Part shown: in pieces, positions 1-8,782 of the stretch
How positions within the stretch are numbered: the first letter of the stretch is position 1
How the letters are laid out: every line of letters begins with the position of its first letter
Source of the DNA: Pseudomonas putida W15Oct28
GTDB lineage: Bacteria; Pseudomonadota; Gammaproteobacteria; Pseudomonadales; Pseudomonadaceae
DNA length: 64,000 nucleotides
Assembly (NCBI RefSeq): GCF_000708715.2
Contig: NZ_JENB01000026.1
Location: forward strand, 20,577-84,576
Reading direction: 5' to 3'
Position numbers and translations under genes: made by a program
Notes under the pieces: model-generated
What the model was told of the DNA's origin: nothing
Seen by the model: the letters and a program-made list of their open reading frames with translations, nothing else
Databases searched by the model: none

Positions 1-773
1 AAAAGGCCATCGAGGAAGCGCGCCGCTTCGGCAACATCAATGTCGCCGCCAGCGCCAAGCCCTACGACTACCTGAATATCCCGGGCCAGAACGACTGGAA
101 CCTGACCAAGAACGCTGCCTACGTGCACTATGCGTCCAACGAGACCATCGGTGGCCTGCAGTTTGACTGGGTGCCGCAGGCTGGTGATGTACCGCTGGTG
201 GTCGACATGTCCTCCGACATCCTCTCGCGCCCCATCGACGTGTCGCAGTTCGGCCTGATCTACGCCGGCGCGCAGAAGAACATCGGCCCAAGCGGCCTGG
301 TGGTGGTAATCGTGCGTGAAGACCTGCTGGGCAATGCCCGCAGCAGCTGCCCGACCATGCTCGACTACAAGGTTTCGGCTGACAACGGCTCGATGTACAA
401 CACCCCGGCCACTTACTCCTGGTACCTCTCGGGCCTGGTCTTCGAGTGGCTGAAAGAGCAGGGTGGCGTCGACGCCATGGAGCAGCGCAACCGCGCCAAG
501 AAAGAGCGCCTGTACGGCTTTATCGACAACAGCGATTTCTACACCAACCCGATCAGCGTCAACGCCCGTTCGTGGATGAACGTGCCGTTCCGCCTGGCTG
601 ACGAGCGCCTGGACAAGGCCTTCCTCGCCGGCGCCGATGCCCGCGGCCTGCTCAACCTCAAGGGCCACCGTTCGGTGGGCGGCATGCGCGCTTCCATCTA
701 CAACGCCCTGGGCCTTGAGGCTGTAGAAGCCTTGGTGGGCTACATGGCCGAATTCGAGAAGGAGCACGGCTGA
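1..773 (+). CDS. serC: phosphoserine aminotransferase, 3' part
   Basis: SerC is a PLP enzyme that converts 3-phosphohydroxypyruvate and glutamate to phosphoserine, and also acts in pyridoxal phosphate synthesis. The gene enters from outside the window; the first complete codon is at position 3 and roughly the last 256 residues are present. The segment GAQKNIGPSG carries the PLP-binding lysine, and VGGMRASIYNAL near the C terminus is typical of the family. The stop overlaps the pheA start by one base (TGATG at 771-775), which indicates translational coupling. The serC-pheA order is the standard Pseudomonas arrangement. Confidence 0.97.
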   Translation, partial: KAIEEARRFGNINVAASAKPYDYLNIPGQNDWNLTKNAAYVHYASNETIGGLQFDWVPQAGDVPLVVDMSSDILSRPIDVSQFGLIYAGAQKNIGPSGLVVVIVREDLLGNARSSCPTMLDYKVSADNGSMYNTPATYSWYLSGLVFEWLKEQGGVDAMEQRNRAKKERLYGFIDNSDFYTNPISVNARSWMNVPFRLADERLDKAFLAGADARGLLNLKGHRSVGGMRASIYNALGLEAVEALVGYMAEFEKEHG

Positions 774-1867
774 TGTCCGAACAGGAACTCAAGGCGCTGC
801 GCGTACGCATCGACAGCCTCGACGAGAAGATCCTTGAGCTGATCAGCGACCGCGCCCGTTGCGCCGAAGAAGTGGCCCGGGTCAAGACCGCCTCGCTGAA
901 AGAAGGCGAGAAGCCGGTGTTCTACCGCCCGGAGCGCGAAGCTGCTGTGCTCAAGCGCGTCATGGAGCGCAACAAGGGCCCGCTGGGCAACGAAGAGATG
1001 GCGCGGTTGTTCCGCGAAATCATGTCGTCGTGCCTGGCCCTGGAAGATCCGCTGAAAATCGCCTACCTCGGCCCTGAGGGTACCTTCACCCAGGCCGCGG
1101 CCATGAAGCACTTCGGTCACGCGGTGATCAGCCGGCCGATGGCGGCCATCGACGAAGTGTTCCGCGAAGTGGCGGCCGGTGCCGTCAACTTCGGCGTGGT
1201 GCCGGTGGAAAACTCTACCGAAGGCGCTGTCAGCCACACCCTGGACAGCTTCCTTGAGCATGACATGGTCATTTGCGGCGAAGTCGAGCTGCGAATCCAC
1301 CATCACCTGCTGGTAGGTGAGAGCACCAAGACCGACAGCATCACGCGTATCTACTCCCACGCCCAGTCGCTGGCCCAGTGCCGCAAGTGGCTGGACGCGC
1401 ACTACCCGAACGTGGAGCGCGTGGCGGTTTCGAGCAATGCCGAGGCGGCCAAGCGGGTCAAGGGCGAGTGGAACTCGGCGGCGATTGCCGGCGACATGGC
1501 GGCAAACCTGTATGGATTGACCCGCCTGGCGGAAAAGATCGAAGACCGCCCGGACAACTCCACGCGCTTTTTGATGATCGGCAGCCAGGAAGTGCCGCCG
1601 ACCGGCGACGACAAGACCTCGATCATTGTCTCGATGAGCAACAAGCCAGGTGCCTTGCACGAGCTGCTGGTGCCGTTCCACCAGAACGGCATCGACCTGA
1701 CCCGCATCGAGACCCGCCCGTCGCGCAGTGGCAAGTGGACCTACGTGTTCTTCATCGACTTCGTTGGCCACCACCGCGACCCGCTGATCAAGGCGGTGCT
1801 CGAGCAGATCAGCCAAGAGGCTGTGGCGCTGAAGGTGCTGGGCTCTTATCCAAAGGCGGTGCTTTGA
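773..1867 (+). CDS. pheA: bifunctional chorismate mutase/prephenate dehydratase (P-protein)
   Basis: This 364-residue cytoplasmic enzyme turns chorismate into prephenate and then phenylpyruvate for phenylalanine synthesis. Residues 1-90 form the AroQ-type chorismate mutase helix bundle (LRVRIDSLDEKILELI). Residues about 95-270 are prephenate dehydratase, with YLGPEGTFTQAA, NSTEGAVSHTLD and the TRF motif in DNSTRFLMIG. Residues about 280-360 are an ACT domain (IIVSMSNKPGALHELL, RIETRPSRSGKW) that normally gives feedback inhibition by phenylalanine. It is coupled to serC by a one-base overlap. In P. aeruginosa hisC2 follows; here a REP pair takes that place. Confidence 0.97.
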   Translation: MSEQELKALRVRIDSLDEKILELISDRARCAEEVARVKTASLKEGEKPVFYRPEREAAVLKRVMERNKGPLGNEEMARLFREIMSSCLALEDPLKIAYLGPEGTFTQAAAMKHFGHAVISRPMAAIDEVFREVAAGAVNFGVVPVENSTEGAVSHTLDSFLEHDMVICGEVELRIHHHLLVGESTKTDSITRIYSHAQSLAQCRKWLDAHYPNVERVAVSSNAEAAKRVKGEWNSAAIAGDMAANLYGLTRLAEKIEDRPDNSTRFLMIGSQEVPPTGDDKTSIIVSMSNKPGALHELLVPFHQNGIDLTRIETRPSRSGKWTYVFFIDFVGHHRDPLIKAVLEQISQEAVALKVLGSYPKAVL

Positions 1868-1896
1868 TTCAAGGCCCTTGGGGCTGCTTTGCAGCC

Positions 1897-1970
1897 CTTC
1901 GCGGGCGCGCCCGCTCCCACAGTGAACGTGTGATGCCGATCTCTGTGGGAGCGGGCGTGCCCGCGAAGGG
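1897..1970. repeat. REP pair (inverted)
   Basis: Two inverted copies of the P. putida-type REP lie in the gap between pheA and tyrA/aroA. The left copy reads cttcgcgggcgcgcccgctc and the right copy is its near reverse complement (gtgggagcgggcgtgcccgc), separated by about 25 bases. Such pairs form long hairpins in RNA and can act as transcription or mRNA-decay boundaries. The 164-base spacer shows no gene otherwise. Confidence 0.9.
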
Positions 1971-2031
1971 CCGCGACGCGGCCCCAGTGGCCCTCACAGA
2001 CTGTCTCGATTTCTGAACAGGGTTCACACCA

Positions 2032-4284
2032 GTGGTAAATGCAGCAAAAACCAAACCCGCGCCAATCATCAATCGCCTGGTCGTGGTCGGTCTCGGCCTG
2101 ATCGGTGGCTCGTTCGCCAAAGGCCTGCGTGAAAGCGGCCTGTGCCGCGAAGTGGTCGGTGTCGACCTGGATGCCCCCTCGCGCAAGCAGGCCGTGGCCC
2201 TGGGCGTGGTCGACCGCTGCGAAGAAGACCTCGCCGCAGCCTGTATCGGTGCCGATGTCATCCAGCTGGCCGTGCCGATCCTGGCCATGGAAAAGGTCCT
2301 GGCCCTCCTGGCCCGGCTTGATCTGGGCGATGCGATCATTACCGATGTCGGCAGTGCCAAGGGTAACGTCGTCCGTGAGGCGCGTTCTGTTTTTGTAAAC
2401 GAGAGCGGTCAGCGCCTGCCGCGCTTCGTCCCCGGCCACCCCATAGCCGGTTCCGAGCAGAGCGGGGTAGAGGCCTCCAACGCCACCCTGTTCCGTCGGC
2501 ACAAGGTGATCCTCACGCCGCTGGCCGAAACCGACCCGGCCGCGCTGGCCCTGGTCGACCGCCTGTGGCGTGCGCTGGGTGCCGACGTGGAGCACATGTC
2601 GGTCGAGCGCCATGACGAGGTGCTGGCAGCCACCAGCCACTTGCCGCACCTGCTGGCCTTTGGCTTGGTCGATTCGCTGGCCAAGCGCAATGAAAACCTC
2701 GAGATCTTCCGGTACGCTGCGGGAGGCTTCCGCGATTTCACAAGAATCGCCGGCAGCGACCCGACCATGTGGCACGACATCTTCCTCGCCAACCGCGACG
2801 CTGTCCTGCGCACACTCGATACATATCGCAGCGATCTCGACGCCTTGCGCGACGCGATCGCAGAAGGGGACGGGCACCAGTTGCTGGGTGTATTCACCCG
2901 TGCGCGTGTTGCCCGCGAGCATTTCAGTAAAATCCTGGCCCGTCGGGCCTATGTGGACGCTATGAACGCCAACGATCTGATTTTCCTGGCCCAACCGGGT
3001 GGCCGCCTGTCCGGGCGAATCCGCGTACCGGGCGACAAGTCGATTTCCCACCGCTCGATCATGCTCGGCTCGCTGGCCGAAGGCACCACCGAAGTCGAAG
3101 GCTTCCTCGAAGGTGAAGACGCGCTGGCGACCCTGCAGGCATTCCGGGACATGGGTGTGGTCATCGAAGGCCCCAACCACGGTCGCGTGACCATTCATGG
3201 TGTTGGCCTGCACGGCCTGAAGCCGCCGCCCGGGCCGCTGTACGTGGGCAACTCGGGTACCTCGATGCGCCTGCTGTCGGGCCTGCTGGCCGGCCAGTCG
3301 TTCGACGTGACCATGACTGGCGACGCTTCGCTGTCCAAGCGCCCGATGAACCGTGTGGCCAACCCGCTGCGCGAAATGGGTGCTGTGGTCGAGACCGGCC
3401 CGGAAGGCCGCCCGCCGCTGACCATTCGTGGTGGCAGCAAGCTCAAGGCATTGACCTACACGCTGCCGATGGCCAGCGCCCAGGTCAAATCCTGCCTGCT
3501 GCTGGCCGGCCTGTACGCCGAAGGCAAGACCACCGTTACCGAGCCTGCGCCTACCCGTGATCACACCGAGCGCATGCTGCGCGGCTTTGGCTATGCGGTC
3601 GAGTCGAACGGCCCGGTGGCCTCGTTGCAGTCCGGCGGCAAGCTGACCGCTACCCGCATCGAAGTGCCGGCCGACATTTCCTCGGCTGCATTCTTCCTGG
3701 TGGCTGCCTCCATCGCCGAAGGTTCCGAGCTGGTGCTGGAGCACGTTGGCATCAACCCGACCCGCACCGGTGTAATCGACATCCTGCGCTTGATGGGCGG
3801 CGACATCACCCTGGAAAACCAGCGTGAAGTCGGCGGCGAGCCAGTGGCCGACCTGCGCGTGCGCGGTGCCAGGCTGAAAGGTATCGACATCCCGGAAGCG
3901 CTGGTGCCGCTGGCCATCGACGAATTCCCGGTACTGTTCGTGGCCGCTGCCTGCGCCGAAGGGCGTACCGTGCTGCGTGGCGCCGAAGAGCTGCGGGTGA
4001 AGGAGTCCGACCGTATCCAGGTGATGGCCGACGGCCTGATCACCCTGGGCATCAAATGCGAACCGACCCCGGACGGCATCATCATCGACGGCGGCCAGCT
4101 GGGCGGTGGCGAAGTGCATGGCCACGGTGACCACCGTATTGCCATGGCCTTCAGCGTCGCCTCGCTGCGCGCCACCGCGCCGATCCGTATCCACGACTGT
4201 GCCAACGTCGCCACCTCGTTCCCCAACTTCCTGGCGCTCTGCGCCGAAGTGGGTATCCGCGTGGCGGAAGAGGGCAAGTCGTGA
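2032..4284 (+). CDS. tyrA-aroA: fused prephenate/cyclohexadienyl dehydrogenase and EPSP synthase
   Basis: This 750-residue protein covers two non-adjacent steps of aromatic synthesis. Residues about 15-300 are a TyrA-type dehydrogenase with an NAD(P) fingerprint VVGLGLIGGSFAKGL and the substrate loop HPIAGSEQSGVEA. From about residue 311 a full AroA domain follows (GDKSISHRSIMLG, GNSGTSMRLLSGLL, GDASLSKRPM, LRVKESDRI, DHRIAM) that joins shikimate-3-phosphate and PEP. The fusion is a known Pseudomonas arrangement. The start is a GTG at 2032. The AroA motifs resemble class II (CP4-like) EPSP synthases more than the E. coli class. The 3' end overlaps cmk by four bases. Confidence 0.96.
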   Translation: MVNAAKTKPAPIINRLVVVGLGLIGGSFAKGLRESGLCREVVGVDLDAPSRKQAVALGVVDRCEEDLAAACIGADVIQLAVPILAMEKVLALLARLDLGDAIITDVGSAKGNVVREARSVFVNESGQRLPRFVPGHPIAGSEQSGVEASNATLFRRHKVILTPLAETDPAALALVDRLWRALGADVEHMSVERHDEVLAATSHLPHLLAFGLVDSLAKRNENLEIFRYAAGGFRDFTRIAGSDPTMWHDIFLANRDAVLRTLDTYRSDLDALRDAIAEGDGHQLLGVFTRARVAREHFSKILARRAYVDAMNANDLIFLAQPGGRLSGRIRVPGDKSISHRSIMLGSLAEGTTEVEGFLEGEDALATLQAFRDMGVVIEGPNHGRVTIHGVGLHGLKPPPGPLYVGNSGTSMRLLSGLLAGQSFDVTMTGDASLSKRPMNRVANPLREMGAVVETGPEGRPPLTIRGGSKLKALTYTLPMASAQVKSCLLLAGLYAEGKTTVTEPAPTRDHTERMLRGFGYAVESNGPVASLQSGGKLTATRIEVPADISSAAFFLVAASIAEGSELVLEHVGINPTRTGVIDILRLMGGDITLENQREVGGEPVADLRVRGARLKGIDIPEALVPLAIDEFPVLFVAAACAEGRTVLRGAEELRVKESDRIQVMADGLITLGIKCEPTPDGIIIDGGQLGGGEVHGHGDHRIAMAFSVASLRATAPIRIHDCANVATSFPNFLALCAEVGIRVAEEGKS

Positions 4285-4967
4285 ATTCGCTGGCACCGGT
4301 CATCACCATCGACGGGCCAAGCGGTTCGGGCAAGGGCACGGTCGCCGGCCTGCTGGCCCGCGAACTGGGCTGGAAGCTGCTGGACTCCGGCGCGCTGTAC
4401 CGTTTGCTGGCGTTCAACGCCAGCAACCACGGCGTCGACCTGACCAACGAGGAGCTGCTGACCAAGTTGGCCGCTCATCTGGACGTGCAGTTCATCGCCG
4501 CCCAGCCCGGTAAGCTGCAACAGATCATCCTTGAGGGTGAGGACGTCAGCAATGTCATCCGCACCGAAACCGTCGGCGCCGGCGCGTCGATGGTTGCCTC
4601 GCTGCCAGCCGTGCGTGACGCGCTGCTGGTGCGTCAGCGCGAGTTTCGCGATGTGCCGGGGTTGATCGCCGACGGCCGCGACATGGGTACCGTGGTATTC
4701 CCTGACGCGCCGTTGAAGGTCTTTCTGACCGCCAGCGCAGAAGAGCGCGCACGTCGCCGTTACCTGCAGTTGAAGGGCAAGGGTGAAGATGTTAGTCTGT
4801 CGAGTCTGCTGGATGAGATTCGTGCGCGTGATGAGCGCGACACCCAACGTGCAGTGGCCCCGCTGAAGCCAGCGGCCGATGCCATTCAGTTGGACTCTAC
4901 CGAGTTGTCCATCGAGCAGGTGTTGCAACGTATCAGAAGCGAGATCGCCCTGCGCGACCTCGCCTGA
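4281..4967 (+). CDS. cmk: cytidylate kinase
   Basis: Cmk phosphorylates CMP and dCMP to the diphosphates. The 228-residue protein has the P-loop IDGPSGSGKGTV at about residues 9-20, the NMP-binding element LLDSGALYR, the ADGRDMGTVVFP segment and the lid region ASAEERARRRYLQLKGKG. The start is a GTG that overlaps the aroA stop by four bases (GTGA), so translation is probably coupled. It precedes rpsA, as in most gammaproteobacteria. Confidence 0.97.
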   Translation: MNSLAPVITIDGPSGSGKGTVAGLLARELGWKLLDSGALYRLLAFNASNHGVDLTNEELLTKLAAHLDVQFIAAQPGKLQQIILEGEDVSNVIRTETVGAGASMVASLPAVRDALLVRQREFRDVPGLIADGRDMGTVVFPDAPLKVFLTASAEERARRRYLQLKGKGEDVSLSSLLDEIRARDERDTQRAVAPLKPAADAIQLDSTELSIEQVLQRIRSEIALRDLA

Positions 4968-4973
4968 TCGCCA

Positions 4974-5018
4974 GGAAAGCAGGCAGGGGCACCAGTCAAC
5001 GTCCTGCCGGCTTTCCTT
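4974..5018 (+). terminator. long hairpin between cmk and rpsA
   Basis: A 14-base stem (ggaaagcaggcagg against cctgccggctttcc, one mismatch) is followed by the short T-rich tail ttta. It may terminate or attenuate cmk read-through, or form part of the rpsA leader, where S1 is known to control its own translation. The tail is too short to be sure of termination. Confidence 0.55.
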
Positions 5019-5091
5019 TACTTAAAACGAACCCACATTGTCTGGAATGTGGTTATGGGCGTTTGTTTCGCCCGAATCTACAGGAATTAAA

Positions 5092-6768
5092 ATGAGCGAA
5101 AGCTTTGCAGAACTCTTTGAAGAAAGCCTGAAAACCCTCAATCTTCAGCCGGGTGCCATCATCACCGGTATCGTTGTCGACATCGACGGCGACTGGGTTA
5201 CCGTACACGCTGGCCTGAAGTCCGAGGGCGTCATCCCGCTCGAGCAGTTCTACAACGAAGCTGGCGAGCTGACCATCAAGGTCGGTGACGAAGTTCACGT
5301 TGCGCTGGACGCGGTCGAAGACGGCTTTGGCGAAACCAAACTGTCCCGTGAAAAAGCCAAGCGCGCCGAGTGCTGGATTGTTCTGGAAGCAGCTTTCGCC
5401 GCCGAAGAAGTGGTCAAGGGCGTTATCAACGGTAAGGTTAAAGGCGGCTTCACTGTCGACGTTAACGGCATCCGTGCGTTCCTGCCGGGCTCCCTGGTTG
5501 ATGTCCGCCCTGTGCGCGACACCACCCACCTCGAAGGCAAAGAGCTGGAATTCAAGGTCATCAAGCTGGACCAGAAGCGCAACAACGTTGTTGTTTCGCG
5601 TCGCAGCGTGCTGGAAGCCGAGAACTCCGCCGAGCGCGAAGCCCTGCTGGAAACCCTGCAGGAAGGCCAACAAGTCAAAGGTATCGTCAAGAACCTCACC
5701 GACTACGGCGCATTCGTGGACCTGGGCGGTATCGACGGCCTGCTGCACATCACCGACATGGCCTGGAAGCGCATCAAGCACCCTTCGGAAATCGTTAACG
5801 TTGGCGACGAAGTCGACGTACGCGTTCTGAAGTTCGACCGCGAGCGCAACCGCGTTTCGCTGGGTCTGAAGCAGATGGGCGAAGATCCGTGGGTAGCTAT
5901 CACTGCCCGTTACCCAGAAGGTACTCGCGTACAAGCGCGCGTTACCAACCTGACCGACTACGGCTGCTTCGCTGAGCTGGAAGAAGGCGTTGAAGGTCTG
6001 GTACACGTTTCCGAAATGGACTGGACCAACAAGAACATCCACCCGTCGAAAGTCGTTCAGGTTGGCGACGAAGTGGAAGTCATGGTTCTGGACATCGACG
6101 AAGAGCGTCGTCGTATCTCCCTGGGCATCAAGCAGTGCAAGTCCAACCCATGGGAAGACTTCTCCGGCCAGTTCAACAAGGGTGACAAGATCACCGGTAC
6201 CATCAAGTCGATCACCGACTTCGGTATCTTCATCGGCCTGGACGGCGGCATCGACGGCCTGGTTCACCTGTCCGACATCTCCTGGAACGAAACCGGCGAA
6301 GAAGCCGTACGTCGTTTCAAGAAGGGCGACGAGCTGGAAACCGTCATCCTGTCGGTCGACCCAGAGCGCGAGCGCATCTCCCTGGGCATCAAGCAGCTGG
6401 AAGACGATCCGTTCTCCAACTTCGTTGCTGTCAATGACAAGGGCGCTATCGTCAAGGGCATCGTGAAAGAAGTTGACGCCAAAGGCGCCATCGTCACCCT
6501 GGCCGACGACATCGAAGCCACTCTGAAAGCTTCCGAAATCAGCCGTGACCGCGTTGAAGACGCGCGTAACGTTCTGAAGGAAGGCGAAGAGATCGAAGCC
6601 AAGATCATCAGCGTTGACCGCAAGTCCCGCGTTATCAGCCTGTCGATCAAATCGAAAGACGACGCTGAAGAGCGTGAAGCCATCCAGAGCCTGAAAAACG
6701 CTCCGGAAGCGGCTGCCGACACCACCATGGCTGCGCTGCTGCGCGAAGCAATGGCCAAGCAGAACTGA
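5092..6768 (+). CDS. rpsA: 30S ribosomal protein S1
   Basis: S1 brings mRNA to the 30S subunit. The protein is 558 residues, close to E. coli S1 at 557. Six S1/OB-fold repeats can be followed, for example GAIITGIVVDIDGDWVTVHAG near residue 20, then VKGIVKNLTDYGAFVDLGG, VQARVTNLTDYGCFAELEEG and ITGTIKSITDFGIFIGLDGG. The start is the ATG at 5092 (MSESFAELFEESLK) preceded by CAGGAATTAAA; an upstream TTG at 5038 in the same frame would add 18 residues absent from the family and is not used. A strong terminator follows. Confidence 0.98.
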   Translation: MSESFAELFEESLKTLNLQPGAIITGIVVDIDGDWVTVHAGLKSEGVIPLEQFYNEAGELTIKVGDEVHVALDAVEDGFGETKLSREKAKRAECWIVLEAAFAAEEVVKGVINGKVKGGFTVDVNGIRAFLPGSLVDVRPVRDTTHLEGKELEFKVIKLDQKRNNVVVSRRSVLEAENSAEREALLETLQEGQQVKGIVKNLTDYGAFVDLGGIDGLLHITDMAWKRIKHPSEIVNVGDEVDVRVLKFDRERNRVSLGLKQMGEDPWVAITARYPEGTRVQARVTNLTDYGCFAELEEGVEGLVHVSEMDWTNKNIHPSKVVQVGDEVEVMVLDIDEERRRISLGIKQCKSNPWEDFSGQFNKGDKITGTIKSITDFGIFIGLDGGIDGLVHLSDISWNETGEEAVRRFKKGDELETVILSVDPERERISLGIKQLEDDPFSNFVAVNDKGAIVKGIVKEVDAKGAIVTLADDIEATLKASEISRDRVEDARNVLKEGEEIEAKIISVDRKSRVISLSIKSKDDAEEREAIQSLKNAPEAAADTTMAALLREAMAKQN

Positions 6769-6784
6769 GTTCTGTTTGATCGGT

Positions 6785-6817
6785 AAAAAAGGGCGACCCT
6801 CGGGTCGCCCTTTTTTT
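6785..6817 (+). terminator. rho-independent terminator of rpsA
   Basis: A perfect stem gggcgacc/ggtcgccc with a 4-base loop lies between an A6 run and a T7 run, 16 bases after the rpsA stop. This is a textbook intrinsic terminator and may work in both directions. Confidence 0.93.
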
Positions 6818-6849
6818 GTGTCTGAAATGCGTCAGCCGTGGGGGTGTTC

Positions 6850-7914
6850 ATGTTGATGTTTGGCGACGTTATGAAAGGTCGCGGGCGTGATAATAATTTT
6901 CTGATCATCAGGTTGCTGGCGGCGACCGCTGTGGTGATTGGGCATTCCTTTGCGCTTTCCTACCTGGAGTGCCTGAGCTGCGCGGACCCGGCAATGCAGC
7001 TGGGCATGCCGGTGCCCGTCCATAGCCTGGGGGTGGAAGTGTTCTTCGTGGTCAGCGGGTTCTTGATCGCTGCCAGTGGTGAACGCAATAGCGCCAGGGA
7101 TTTCTACCTGGCACGTGCGCTCAGAATCCTGCCTGGCCTGGTGGTGTGCCTGTTGCTCATGGCCTTTGTACTAGGGCCTGCCGTTACCTCGCTGCCGCTT
7201 GCCGAGTATTTTTCGCAGGCCCAGGTATACAAATACTTCTACAGCCCGCTGCTGATTTTCAAAGATGCCCAGTTCGTGCTGCCTGGGGTGACCTTTACCC
7301 CGCGTTTCCAAGGGGTTTCGGTCAATGGCAGTTTGTGGACCATTCCGCTGGAAATGCGCATGTACCTGGTACTGGGAGTGGTGGTGCTTGTAGCCAGGCT
7401 TTTCCGGTGGCCAATGTCGGGGCTGACGCTTGCGGCACTCTTGGTTGCGTTGGGGTTGCATGCCTGGCATCCGGCATTTGCAGCGTACCCGTTCAAGCTG
7501 GTGGTGTGTTTCCTGGCAGGGTCGGCGTTCTATTCGTGCCGAGCGGTGATTCCGCACACCGGGTGGCTGCTGCTTGCCTGCGTCGCGTTGTTCTTGCTGA
7601 GCAAGGGAGGGCGTTTTGAGGTGTTCGCGTTCGCCACCCTGACGATTTACGCCACGCTTTATTTTGCGTATTGCCCGCAGTTGAAGTTGCCTTCGGTGGT
7701 GCAGGACTACTCCTACGGTATCTACCTGTATGCATTTCCGATCCAGCAGATTTTGGCGGGGGCGATGCCGTGGGCTGGGCCATATTGGCTAATGCTGGCT
7801 GCAGTGCCGGCCTCCTGGTTAGCGGGGTATGCGTCTTGGCAGTTGGTGGAGAAGCCTGCGCTGGCGATACGAAAGCGCTTTTCGCAGGAAAGCCCTCGGC
7901 AGCAATTGGCATGA
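6850..7914 (+). CDS. acyltransferase family 3 membrane protein
   Basis: This is an integral membrane acyltransferase of the OafA/NodX type (acyltransferase family 3), which moves acetyl or similar groups onto surface glycans. The N terminus has the family hallmark RLLAATAVVIGHSFAL, with the conserved R and H, followed by GVEVFFVVSGFLIA and about ten hydrophobic segments; the C terminus is WQLVEKPALAIRKRF. The start is uncertain: GTG 6838, ATG 6850, ATG 6856 and ATG 6871 are all in frame, and a GGGGGTG stretch at 6840-6846 favours 6850 or 6856. It sits between rpsA and ihfB, which are adjacent in P. aeruginosa, so it is probably an accessory insertion. The substrate is unknown; the O-antigen made downstream is a candidate. 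Confidence 0.85.
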   Translation: MLMFGDVMKGRGRDNNFLIIRLLAATAVVIGHSFALSYLECLSCADPAMQLGMPVPVHSLGVEVFFVVSGFLIAASGERNSARDFYLARALRILPGLVVCLLLMAFVLGPAVTSLPLAEYFSQAQVYKYFYSPLLIFKDAQFVLPGVTFTPRFQGVSVNGSLWTIPLEMRMYLVLGVVVLVARLFRWPMSGLTLAALLVALGLHAWHPAFAAYPFKLVVCFLAGSAFYSCRAVIPHTGWLLLACVALFLLSKGGRFEVFAFATLTIYATLYFAYCPQLKLPSVVQDYSYGIYLYAFPIQQILAGAMPWAGPYWLMLAAVPASWLAGYASWQLVEKPALAIRKRFSQESPRQQLA

Positions 7915-8101
7915 GGGTGCTGCGGGGGCTGGCTTGCCGGCCATGAAGCGGGCCGTGGCAACCCCTTCGGCTAGACCATTCTTGTAAAACTTCAATCTTG
8001 AATTTTTTTATTAAGTCAAGAACCACCCTGTTCAAATCCCTCCCGGCGTGCTACAAACTGGTTAAGCAATGATCTAGCTGCTTGATAACGAAGGGAAAAA
8101 T

Positions 8102-8398
8102 ATGACGAAGTCGGAGCTGATCGAACGTATTGTCACCCATCAGGGGCTGCTCTCGTCCAAGGACGTGGAGCTGGCCATCAAGACCATGCTTGAGCAGATG
8201 TCACAATGCCTGGCCACTGGCGATCGCATCGAGATTCGCGGTTTTGGCAGCTTCTCGCTGCATTATCGCGCCCCGCGCGTGGGCCGTAATCCGAAGACCG
8301 GCCAGTCGGTCAGCCTTGAGGGCAAGTTCGTGCCGCACTTCAAACCCGGCAAAGAGCTGCGTGACCGGGTCAACGAAGAAGACGAGGCTGAAGCCTGA
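8102..8398 (+). CDS. ihfB: integration host factor subunit beta
   Basis: IHF-beta pairs with IhfA to bend DNA at specific sites in transcription, replication and recombination. The 98-residue protein has the HU/IHF fold: MTKSELIERIVTHQGLLS, RIEIRGFGSFSLHYR and GRNPKTGQSV, where the proline sits at the intercalating beta-arm tip. A GAAGGGA-type ribosome binding site precedes the ATG. The 187-base upstream gap is AT-rich near 8000-8020 and could hold the promoter. In Pseudomonas this gene marks the left edge of the O-antigen locus. Confidence 0.97.
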   Translation: MTKSELIERIVTHQGLLSSKDVELAIKTMLEQMSQCLATGDRIEIRGFGSFSLHYRAPRVGRNPKTGQSVSLEGKFVPHFKPGKELRDRVNEEDEAEA

Positions 8399-8417
8399 TC
8401 ATCCAAGGAGCATTCTG

Positions 8418-8681
8418 ATGCGTAACCTCAAGCGCGCCCTGGCGGCGGTGTTCCTGCTGCTGTTGGCGGCTGTGGTGCTGTTCTTCGTGCTGGAGAACCA
8501 GCAAGCCGTGTCGTTGGTCCTGTTCGGCTGGGCGGCGCCAGCCATGCCGGTTGCCGTGCTGGTATTGGCTGCCCTGGTCATTGGCCTGGCAGTTGGCCCC
8601 TTGCTGGGTGCCTACGGCGTGCAGCGCAGCAAGCGCAAGATCAGGGAGTCTGCCCGTCAGGCGGCACTCAGCAGCAACTGA
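8418..8681 (+). CDS. LapA-domain inner-membrane protein
   Basis: This 87-residue protein has two hydrophobic helices: AAVFLLLLAAVVLFFVLEN at about residues 9-27 and AVLVLAALVIGLAVGPLLG at about 45-63. The ENQQAVSLVLFGW segment between them is the signature of the DUF1049/LapA family, whose E. coli member works with LapB in lipopolysaccharide assembly control. It starts 19 bases after ihfB with a good AAGGAG site, so the two are probably co-transcribed. It is not the large P. putida adhesin also called LapA. Confidence 0.85.
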   Translation: MRNLKRALAAVFLLLLAAVVLFFVLENQQAVSLVLFGWAAPAMPVAVLVLAALVIGLAVGPLLGAYGVQRSKRKIRESARQAALSSN

Positions 8682-8782
8682 GGAAATTTCCTGCGCCCCT
8701 TAGGAAAGTCTCACCTATGCATGCACTGGCAGTCATGGAGTAATAGCCCACTTCATTTTCGGCCCCGGCGAGTGCGTGCGAC

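Noticed and set aside
740..1816. Long minus-strand open frame opposite pheA
   Set aside because: It lies wholly over a real gene, has no family motifs and reflects high GC at third codon positions. Other such frames were left out for the same reason (for example 1846-4296, 5053-6267, 14552-15967, 23916-25070 minus and 46945-48318 plus).
5038..5091. Upstream in-frame extension of rpsA
   Set aside because: The TTG start adds residues not found in S1, while the ATG at 5092 has a ribosome binding site and gives the usual length.
7995..8022. Palindrome cttga...tcaag upstream of ihfB as an operator
   Set aside because: The arms are only five bases with a long A/T loop, which is too weak to call a site.
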